From CAZLLV01 sp964560325 (GTDB lineage Bacteria; Acidobacteriota; Thermoanaerobaculia; Multivoradales; DATKCC01): a stretch of 25,964 bases of DNA. The translations under genes were made by a program, and so were the position numbers. Below, one piece after another: positions 7,073 to 13,925 of the stretch (positions are counted from its first letter, which is position 1; every line of letters begins with the position of its first letter). Under the pieces are notes generated by a model. It was not told where the DNA came from, made no database searches, and saw only the letters and a list, made by a program, of their open reading frames with translations. The DNA is taken from NCBI GenBank assembly GCA_964560325.1, contig CAZLLV010000013.1, positions 1 through 25,964 on the forward strand. Reading direction: 5' to 3'.

Positions 7073-10000
7073 GATGGTCCCTTATCCGCAGCCGCGGGCG
7101 TCTCGAAAACCTGCGCGTACCGGGCGGCGGCCGCCTCGATCGCGAACTCCTCCTCGACCAGCCGGCGCCCCCCCCGGCCCAGTTCCTGCCGGTACCGCTC
7201 GTCCTTGAGGGCGCAGATCGCGGTGCGAAAGGCCTCCAGGTCGCCGACCCGCGGCACCACCACGCCGCAGGGGCCCTGGCGCAAGACCGACCCGATGGCA
7301 CCCACGTCGGTGGCCACGACCGGGGTCTCCATCGCCAACGCGGAGAGGATGAAGAGGGGCAGCGCTTCGTACTCGGACATCATGCACGCCACGTCACTGA
7401 TCGCCAGGAGGTCGGCGATCGGCGTATAGAACCCCAGCCGGCGAAGGTTGCGGACCTGGTAGTACTTGACCAGGTCGTCGATGGAGCCGTCGAGGGGACC
7501 GCCGCCGACCAGGAGGAAAAAGAGCTCCTCGTCCTCCTCCATCTGGTGGGCGAGGACGACGAAGTCCTCCGGCCGCTTCTGCGGGTGCATCCGGACCGCC
7601 ATGGTGACGAGGATGGCGCCGGGAGGCACGCCGAGCTCCTCGCGGAGGCGACGCACCCGATCCGCTCCGTAGTCGCCCGGACGGAAGTCCTCCAGGTCGA
7701 TGCCGTGGGGGATGTGACGGATCTTCGCCCCCGGCACCTGGTACTCCCGGAGGAGGGTGCGCTCGATCGCCTGATTGGTCGCCAGGTGGACGTCGCAGCA
7801 GTGGGCCACGACGGGGTCGTAGTACTCGATCCAGCCCTCCCGATGATCAAAGAGCTGGTTGACGATGGTCACGGCCGGGAAGCGCTGGCGAAGCGAGGTC
7901 AACGCTTCGTAGAACCAGGTCGTGCCGTTGGCGTTGAAGAGCGTGCCGACCTCGTACTTCAGGATCAGGTGGGAGACCACCGAGAAGAGGAGGGGCTGGA
8001 GGAAGCTCTCGCCCAGGGTGTACACGTAGGGCGTCAGGCGGCGGAAGTCGGCGAGGCGATTGCCGAGAGCCGGGTCGTGGGGCGCCAGGGTGACGACGAC
8101 GAACCGGTAACGGTCCTCGAGCTGCCGCATCAGGTCGTAAGTCAGCTTCTCGGCTCCCCCGATGGCGAGGAACGGCACCAGGATCAGGACGGTGCGGCGA
8201 GAGTCCTCCACCGACTCCTCCGGCAGGACCTCGTCGAGCGGAAAAATCGTGTGACGGACCACAGTCGGGGGGAGCCGTGCCTGGATCAGGTGCTCACCGC
8301 ACGCCCGCACGAGCGCACCGGCGTCTCCCGGCAGCAACGCCTCGACATCGTCCGGGCGCTCCTCGTAGTCGCCGACATAGCGGATCCCGCGGCCCAGGAC
8401 GCGGGGGCGCCCTGCCGCCAGCCGGCGCAGAGCCTGGACGTCGAGCGCCTCGGGGGACCACAGGTCGCGCCGCACCACCAGCAGGTCCGCCGGCACTCCG
8501 TCCTCCGGCGTCGCGGTCCCGGGATGGCGGACCCGCCGGCCGGTCCCGTCCTCACACGACAAGCGCACCAGGGGCAGGTCCTCGGCCAGGGCGCTCCAGG
8601 TCGCGACCTCGAGCCAGGTGGTGGGGAGATCGCCGGACCCGGCCGTCGCCGTGACGCAGTAGGCGCCGCCGAGGCTTTCTCGGATTTCGCCGGCGCCGAC
8701 ACCGCGGGCGTGGGAGATCGTCTTGCCCGCGCGGTCACGGATTTCCAGTGTCTGCTCCGACCGGCTCCACAGGACCCACTCGACGCTGGTCACGGTCTGG
8801 CCGCCCAAGGCAACGAGCAGTGCCTCCGCCTCGCCAGGCGGCAGGTCGTCGACCGGCACGACCACCGACAGAGCCGGGTACGGCACCCGCTCCGGCTGCC
8901 CGGCCGTCAGCCGCAGCTCGTCCCGGGTCTCGGGCGCCGGACCCCAGCGGTTCGGCAACCGGCGGACCAGGCTCCGGCGCAGCCGGCCGGCGAGCGATCG
9001 AGCGCTTCGGTACGCGGGCCGCAGCAGGCGCTTCGCCAGGCGCACCGCCCGGCGCGCCTGGAACGGCACCGCCGGCCGCTCCAAGGGGCGCGGCGGCAGG
9101 ATCTCCCCGGCTTCGCGGCGGTGCTCCAGGAGGGTGACGACGGCGGCGAGCTCCTTGCGCAAATCCGCTCCGTCGGACGCCAGGTGATCGATGGAGTCTT
9201 GCAGGTGGTGGATCAACCGCTCCAGCCGCCACGCCCCCTCGGCGGTCGTGGAATCGACCTCCGGCCGCCCCGGCAGGCGCTCCACTGCCTGGCGTTGCCC
9301 GCCGCCGCCGCGCTCCTCCAGGGCCTGTACCTGCGCCTCCAGAGCGGCGACTCGGGAGCTCACGCCCAGGAGGTTCTCGATCTGGTGCTGGAGCTCCTCC
9401 TGGACCGCCCGCAGGGCCGCGGCCTCACGGCGCTGGTGAAGGAGGTGGCGGCGTACCGAGACCAGGCTGCGGAGGCCCGGCAGCGCGACCCGGTCGGCGG
9501 GGACCGCTCGCCGCGAGACCGCCCGTAGCGCCGGCAAGAGAACCAGGTCCGGCCGCACCTCGTCCCGCATCCGCCGGACGTGCTCCCGCGCCTGCTCCCC
9601 CAGACGCTCCGCCAGGCCGGGGTCACGGAGCACCGTCTCGATGCGATCCGCCAGGGCCGAGGCGTCGCTTGGCGGGTAGGCCATACCGGTCTCGCCATCG
9701 ATCATGGTCTCGAGGTAGCCGCCCGCCGCCGCGTAGATCAGCACGCGCCCGAGGAGCGCCCCTTCGAGGGCCGTACGGCCGAGCGCCTCGCACCGGGACC
9801 CCATCACCAGGGCGTCGCACGCTCGCATGGTCGGATAGGGATCGTCCAGGAAACCCTCGATGCGGACCCGGTCCTCCAGGCCGTGCTCCCGGATGAGAGC
9901 CTCGACCTCCTGACGATACTCGCGGTCGCTTCCACCCGCGAGGAGGAGCTCCACCGGGTGTCCCCGCCGGACCAGCTCGGCGACAGCCCGGACCAGCGTC

Positions 10001-11181
10001 GCCTGGTCCTTGCCCCGGGCCAGGGTATGGAAGTTGCCGATCCGGAACCGGCGCTCCGGCTCCAAGGGGGGCCGGGGCTCCGCAGCCTCTGGCTCCTTGA
10101 TCTCGATGTATGGATATACGGTGCGGCAGACCGACGTGGGAAGGCCCGGGAAGAGCGTCGACCTCACCGCCTCGCTGATCGTCAGAACCACGTCCGAGGC
10201 CCGAGCCACGGTGTCGATCACCTGGGCGAACGGGTCGAAGAAGTGGAGCTCGTGGTCGAGCTGACCGAATTCGGTGACGTACCACACGTGGGGACGGCGC
10301 AGCCGCGCTGCCGCCACCGCGCCCCACGGAATCACCAGGCTCATGGTGAGGACCACGCCCGGACGCACCTCCTCGAGGAGGGGGACCACCTCCTCGACGA
10401 TGGTCGTGGAGCTCGTGAGGATGCGGTCCCGGACGGCGTCCTCGCTGACGGTGCCGGAGTCGCACCACCAGTCGTATTCGCGGACCACGCAGGCCGCTCC
10501 CAGGGCCGTGAGCTCGTCCAACAGCGGGCCCCGAGCGGGCAGGACCACGGTGGCGACCAGGTCGGCGTTCCGGATCCCATAGCGGACGGCCCCCAGGAGG
10601 CCTCGCTCCGCGCCGTTGAGCGAGGCGGCGTGCGAGAAGAAGCAGACATCCAACGCCCGCTCGGCACGCACGCAGAACAGGGTCTGCGCCCGACCCTCGC
10701 CCAGTGCCGCCGCGCCGGACCCGGCGTCCTCGACAGCGCGAAACAGGCCGCGCTCGTCGTCGATGGCGACGGCCGCCCAGCCGACCCCCTCCAACCACGA
10801 CAAAAGCTCCTCGGCGCCGCCGTCTTCGGCCGCCCCGACCTCGATCCAGAGGGCCGTCTCGCCGCCGTTCCGGAGCTCGTCCTCCAGCGTGGTCAGGAGC
10901 CCCGCCGCGCCGGCTCCGGCGCCGAACCGGACTGCCGCGGGCCCCTCCGATCTTCGGGCGAGGAGATCGGCTACCCGCTCCCGGCACCCGGGCCCCGGCT
11001 CGACTGCGACCGCTTCAATCTCCGGATTGGCGGCGAGGGCGCACCGAAGAAAGTCCCCGGAATCCGCGGCCACGTCCACGAACAGGGACCGCCGCCCGAT
11101 CAGGTTCGAGAAGAAACGGACGGAGAGGGGCAAGACGGGTGCATCCGGGGGCGGTTCGATTGGAAGATGAGCCGAAGCCAT
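7069..11181 (-). CDS. Giant multidomain glycosyltransferase (FkbM-like / GT4 / coiled coil / GT2 remnant / GT4)
   Basis: A 1370-residue protein with no signal peptide or clear membrane span. Residues 1-175 resemble an FkbM-type methyltransferase, but the SAM loop reads FVDVAADSGDF (34-44), lacking the first glycine. Residues 178-545 are a GT4 with NGAERG (189-194) and an intact EX7E pair (Glu465, Glu473). Residues 575-690 are helical and heptad-like. Residues 709-746 carry 14 Arg/Lys and no acidic residue, a possible membrane-binding linker. Residues 768-960 start like GT2 (LSVVVPV) but lack its DDGS and DXD motifs. Residues 998-1360 are a second GT4 with IGGAEK (1007-1012), HGIDLEDF (1159-1166) and Glu1272, but Ser1280 where the second EX7E Glu should be. 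The ATG at 11181 has only a weak SD, 73 bp after the previous gene. It may extend a glycan processively with two active sites; that is inference. Confidence 0.85.
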   Translation of the reverse strand: MASAHLPIEPPPDAPVLPLSVRFFSNLIGRRSLFVDVAADSGDFLRCALAANPEIEAVAVEPGPGCRERVADLLARRSEGPAAVRFGAGAGAAGLLTTLEDELRNGGETALWIEVGAAEDGGAEELLSWLEGVGWAAVAIDDERGLFRAVEDAGSGAAALGEGRAQTLFCVRAERALDVCFFSHAASLNGAERGLLGAVRYGIRNADLVATVVLPARGPLLDELTALGAACVVREYDWWCDSGTVSEDAVRDRILTSSTTIVEEVVPLLEEVRPGVVLTMSLVIPWGAVAAARLRRPHVWYVTEFGQLDHELHFFDPFAQVIDTVARASDVVLTISEAVRSTLFPGLPTSVCRTVYPYIEIKEPEAAEPRPPLEPERRFRIGNFHTLARGKDQATLVRAVAELVRRGHPVELLLAGGSDREYRQEVEALIREHGLEDRVRIEGFLDDPYPTMRACDALVMGSRCEALGRTALEGALLGRVLIYAAAGGYLETMIDGETGMAYPPSDASALADRIETVLRDPGLAERLGEQAREHVRRMRDEVRPDLVLLPALRAVSRRAVPADRVALPGLRSLVSVRRHLLHQRREAAALRAVQEELQHQIENLLGVSSRVAALEAQVQALEERGGGGQRQAVERLPGRPEVDSTTAEGAWRLERLIHHLQDSIDHLASDGADLRKELAAVVTLLEHRREAGEILPPRPLERPAVPFQARRAVRLAKRLLRPAYRSARSLAGRLRRSLVRRLPNRWGPAPETRDELRLTAGQPERVPYPALSVVVPVDDLPPGEAEALLVALGGQTVTSVEWVLWSRSEQTLEIRDRAGKTISHARGVGAGEIRESLGGAYCVTATAGSGDLPTTWLEVATWSALAEDLPLVRLSCEDGTGRRVRHPGTATPEDGVPADLLVVRRDLWSPEALDVQALRRLAAGRPRVLGRGIRYVGDYEERPDDVEALLPGDAGALVRACGEHLIQARLPPTVVRHTIFPLDEVLPEESVEDSRRTVLILVPFLAIGGAEKLTYDLMRQLEDRYRFVVVTLAPHDPALGNRLADFRRLTPYVYTLGESFLQPLLFSVVSHLILKYEVGTLFNANGTTWFYEALTSLRQRFPAVTIVNQLFDHREGWIEYYDPVVAHCCDVHLATNQAIERTLLREYQVPGAKIRHIPHGIDLEDFRPGDYGADRVRRLREELGVPPGAILVTMAVRMHPQKRPEDFVVLAHQMEEDEELFFLLVGGGPLDGSIDDLVKYYQVRNLRRLGFYTPIADLLAISDVACMMSEYEALPLFILSALAMETPVVATDVGAIGSVLRQGPCGVVVPRVGDLEAFRTAICALKDERYRQELGRGGRRLVEEEFAIEAAAARYAQVFETPAAADKGPS

Positions 11182-11247
11182 GGCGTGTCTCGCGCACTGT
11201 GCCGGGTGGGCAGCTATGCCGTATCCGCGCGAGCTCGGGTGATGATA

Positions 11248-11264
11248 CCGGAGGTCACCTCCGG
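11248..11264. repeat. Palindrome centred on a stop codon
   Basis: CCGGAGGT and ACCTCCGG flank a single base, an 8-bp inverted repeat. As RNA the likely form is a 6-bp stem with a 5-nt loop. The TGA of the GT2 gene (11257-11255) sits in its centre. It opens the 73-bp gap before the giant GT gene. No T-run follows on the minus strand, so it is not a standard intrinsic terminator. It could slow ribosomes or protect the RNA 3' end, or be chance in GC-rich DNA. Confidence 0.35.
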
Positions 11265-12178
11265 GGCAGGAGGAGGCCGGAGAAGAACGCCGCGCGGCTC
11301 CGGAGGTCCCACAGGTCTCTTTCGGATGCGCTCCCCCTGAGCCGGCGCAGCGCGTAACGGGCGGTTCTCAGGAGCGCGACAGCGGCCGGTACCGCGGCGA
11401 TCCGCCAGGCCGTCCGCGGATGGCGCCGGAGCCCGTGCGCCGCCGCCCGCCCGGCCAGCCGCTGGCGCCGGAGGAACGGCTCGATCCCGTCGTAGCGATG
11501 ACGGTGCAGGCACCGCGCTCGGGGCCAATAGATCACCCGGCGACCCTGGCGGAGCCACCGGTACGCGAGCTCCGTGTCCTCGAAGGCCGCGGCCGGAAAC
11601 CCCTCGTCGAAGGGCTCGTCCAGGAACCAGGCGGTCGGTGCCGAAAGGTTCGAGCCCAAGACGGCGGTATAGGGAACCGGCTGTCCCGGGACCAGACCGC
11701 GGAAGTAGAACTGCGGGCCCTCGGGCGCGAGGAAGTCCATCACCGGGGTGACCCCGACGCTCGGGTCCCAGTCGATCCTTCCCTGGACGCCCGCGCCTCC
11801 GCTCCCGGCCTCGAGGTGCGCCGCCAGGGTGGCCGGCTCCGGAAGCGTGTCGTCCCCCAAGAGGAGGACGCGAGGGCTCCGGGCGGTCTCGATGGCCCGG
11901 TTCCGCGCCGCAGCCGGGCCCAACGGCGGCAGCCGAAGGCAGCGGAGGGGGTACGGCGCCCGAGCCCGCCTCGCCTCGACCCACTCGACCGTGTCGTCCG
12001 TCGAGCCGTCGTCCGCGACGATCACTTCGAATCCCCCCTGCAGGTCGCGTTGGCGCTCCAGGGCCTCCAGCGTGGCCGCGAGGATCGGTCTGCGGTCCCG
12101 CGTCGGGATCACCACCGAGACGACGAGCCCTCCCTGCTCCACGGACGGGCGTGTAGACCCTCCGCGGCCCACCGTCAT
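11255..12178 (-). CDS. Glycosyltransferase family 2 with GDD metal motif
   Basis: A 307-residue GT-A enzyme with VSVVIPTRDRR (20-30), ADDGSTDDT (55-63), GDD (108-110), SNLS (176-179) and FEDTELAYR (199-207), followed by a His-rich segment and FLRRQR. It is a diverged paralogue of the GT2 at 5019-6143. I place the start at the ATG at 12178, which overlaps the methyltransferase stop (ATGA) and has GAGG ten bases upstream. A longer in-frame start at 12304 would add 42 Gly/Arg-rich residues read through the methyltransferase gene and is rejected. The C-terminal 70 residues are basic and may touch the membrane. The gene ends inside a palindrome. Substrate unknown. Confidence 0.87.
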   Translation of the reverse strand: MTVGRGGSTRPSVEQGGLVVSVVIPTRDRRPILAATLEALERQRDLQGGFEVIVADDGSTDDTVEWVEARRARAPYPLRCLRLPPLGPAAARNRAIETARSPRVLLLGDDTLPEPATLAAHLEAGSGGAGVQGRIDWDPSVGVTPVMDFLAPEGPQFYFRGLVPGQPVPYTAVLGSNLSAPTAWFLDEPFDEGFPAAAFEDTELAYRWLRQGRRVIYWPRARCLHRHRYDGIEPFLRRQRLAGRAAAHGLRRHPRTAWRIAAVPAAVALLRTARYALRRLRGSASERDLWDLRSRAAFFSGLLLPRR

Positions 12179-12906
12179 CCGGCACCGGCCTCGGGCGCGG
12201 ACTGCTCGCCCCCCTCCCCCCGCACCGCGGCCACCACGTACTGGGCACCCAGCGGCAGCCACGCCAGGGAGCGATCCAGGGCCTCGAAGAACCGGCCCGA
12301 CCATGGGGTCACCAAGAGGTGCCGACGCAGCACCGGCCGGAGCCCAGCGGCGCGGAGCGATCGGCCGAGCTCGGACGGCGTCAGGAGGACTGCGTCACGG
12401 TCGAACTCGCACCGGGACACCACCCAACGGGTCCCGGGATTCCACGGGTTGTGCTCGAAGAAGACCGCCATGCCATCGGGCCGCAGCACGCGGCGGAGCT
12501 CCCGGAGCACTGGCCGCCGCCCCTCGGGAGGGACGTGGTGGAGAACGGCGGACATGAACACGAGGTCGAAGGTCCCGGCGCGGAACGGGAGGATCGAGCC
12601 GTAGAGGACGCTCGCCAGCTCCGGCCGGCGCCCTGCCACGAGGGGGGCGAGCGCCACCTCGGCGCCGAAGACCGGCTTCGCGAGACCGTTCAGGTACGGC
12701 TCGAGCAGACCAAGGCCGCAGCCCAGGTCGAGGACCCGTGGGTTTCCCGCCCTCTCCGGCCGGCTCCAGGCCAAGCGGAGCAGCCAGCGGGCCTTGGCTT
12801 CGAGGAAGCGGCCGTGCTCCCGGGCGAAGGGACCGAGGGCACCGGCGACCTCGGCGTCGTAGGCGTCGCCCACGCGGTCGAACAGCTCGTCGGCGGACAC
12901 GGTCAT
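12175..12906 (-). CDS. Class I SAM-dependent methyltransferase
   Basis: A 243-residue methyltransferase of the UbiE/Methyltransf_11 type. Motif I is VLDLGCGLGLL (58-68), an acidic residue follows in FGAEVA (80-85), and a DLVFMSAVLHHV segment (114-125) matches motif IV. The segment ELRRVLRPDGMAVFFE (136-151) is the usual post-IV strand. It could methylate a sugar of the surface glycan or a lipid-linked intermediate. In ABC-exported O-antigens terminal methylation can stop chain growth, but that role is only suggested by context. The start ATG overlaps the previous GT2 gene by 4 bp (ATGA), and its stop overlaps the next GT2 by 4 bp. The SD is weak, consistent with translational coupling. Confidence 0.87.
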   Translation of the reverse strand: MTVSADELFDRVGDAYDAEVAGALGPFAREHGRFLEAKARWLLRLAWSRPERAGNPRVLDLGCGLGLLEPYLNGLAKPVFGAEVALAPLVAGRRPELASVLYGSILPFRAGTFDLVFMSAVLHHVPPEGRRPVLRELRRVLRPDGMAVFFEHNPWNPGTRWVVSRCEFDRDAVLLTPSELGRSLRAAGLRPVLRRHLLVTPWSGRFFEALDRSLAWLPLGAQYVVAAVRGEGGEQSAPEAGAG

Positions 12907-13925
12907 TCCACCAGGTGGTCGCGGAGGAGCTCGGCGAGCTCGGCGTCGGAGCCGCGGTCGACCACGAACGCAGGGGGGCGCCCCTGGGAATCGAGGAGCA
13001 GGATCGTCATGTACTCGAGCCCGACTCCCACCAGGAAGGTCGTCAAGCCGCCGAAGAAGAAGATCGCGAGCATCAGCGAGGCCCAGCCGCGGACCTCGAT
13101 CGCCTCGGGCAGCAGCAGCTTGAGGACGAACACCGCCGCCGCCCCCAGCAGGCTCAGGAGGATCGCCGCCATTCCCACCGCGGCGCCCAGGCGCAAGGGC
13201 TTGAGCTGGGACGACACCAGCATCCGGCGCGCGTGGCTCAGGAGAGATCGCAACCGATAGCCGCTCTTCAGGCCCGCCTCGTCCCGGGGATCGCGGAGCG
13301 GGAGCGGCTGGACCACCACGCGGCGGGTGAACCAGCCGAGGAGCACGTCGAGGTAGCTCTCGTGGCGCATCCTGCTCGCCGCCGCCCGCGCCAGCTCACC
13401 CCGAATCATCCGGAAGCTGTTGAACGATCGGGCGTGAGGATTGCCGGCGATCCTGCTGATCAGCCACTTGTAGAGCCGCGAGGTGAGGTCGCGGTAGCGG
13501 GTACGGTGGACCCGCCCCACGGGCCTCGCGTAGGCGACGTCCGCCCCCTCGTGGACGGTCCGGGCCAGTAGGGGGAGCAGGAACCTGGGGTGGTGCTGGA
13601 GGTCCTCGTCGAGGGTGGCGACCCAGTCGCCGACGGACTCGCGGATGCCGGCGGCCGTGGCCGCGTGCTGGCCGAAGTTCCGGGACAAGCGGAGCACCCG
13701 GATCCACGGCCGCCCCTGCGCCAGCCCCCGGAGGAGCTCGGCCGAGCGGTCCGAGGAGTCGTCGTCCACGAAGAGGGCCTCGGCGAGCTCGAGGCGCAGG
13801 TCCCGCCGCCGGAGGTCCTCGCGCACCCGCTCGAGCTCGGCGACCAGCTCCTCCAGGTAGTCGGCGCCCTGGTAGACGGGCACCACCACCGACAGGCGAA
13901 TCGGCGCCCCGGCCGCCGCCGTCAC
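12903..13925 (-). CDS. Polyprenyl-phosphate sugar synthase-type GT2 with two C-terminal membrane spans (CsbB/GtrB/ArnC-like)
   Basis: A 340-residue GT2. The catalytic domain shows LSVVVPVYQG (11-20), FVDDDSSD (52-59) and LDEDLQHHP (105-113), the DXD region of dolichol/undecaprenyl-phosphate sugar synthases. Two strong membrane spans follow at about 247-272 and 281-305, as in GtrB, ArnC and CsbB. The start is GTG at 13925, with GGGGGA six bases upstream and a 4-bp GTGA overlap with the stop of the YfhO-like gene. The same frame stays open far upstream inside that gene, but those residues are shadow sequence. It probably loads a sugar onto undecaprenyl phosphate at the cytoplasmic face, to be used outside by the YfhO-like protein. 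The sugar is unknown. No GtcA-like flippase is seen nearby. Confidence 0.87.
   Translation of the reverse strand: MTAAAGAPIRLSVVVPVYQGADYLEELVAELERVREDLRRRDLRLELAEALFVDDDSSDRSAELLRGLAQGRPWIRVLRLSRNFGQHAATAAGIRESVGDWVATLDEDLQHHPRFLLPLLARTVHEGADVAYARPVGRVHRTRYRDLTSRLYKWLISRIAGNPHARSFNSFRMIRGELARAAASRMRHESYLDVLLGWFTRRVVVQPLPLRDPRDEAGLKSGYRLRSLLSHARRMLVSSQLKPLRLGAAVGMAAILLSLLGAAAVFVLKLLLPEAIEVRGWASLMLAIFFFGGLTTFLVGVGLEYMTILLLDSQGRPPAFVVDRGSDAELAELLRDHLVE

Noticed and set aside
6862..11340. Long plus-strand open frames (about 888 and 586 codons) opposite the giant GT
   Set aside because: They mirror the codon bias of the minus-strand gene, encode low-complexity Arg/Gly/Pro/Asp-rich sequence and show no domain motif, while the opposite frame has clear GT4 motifs.
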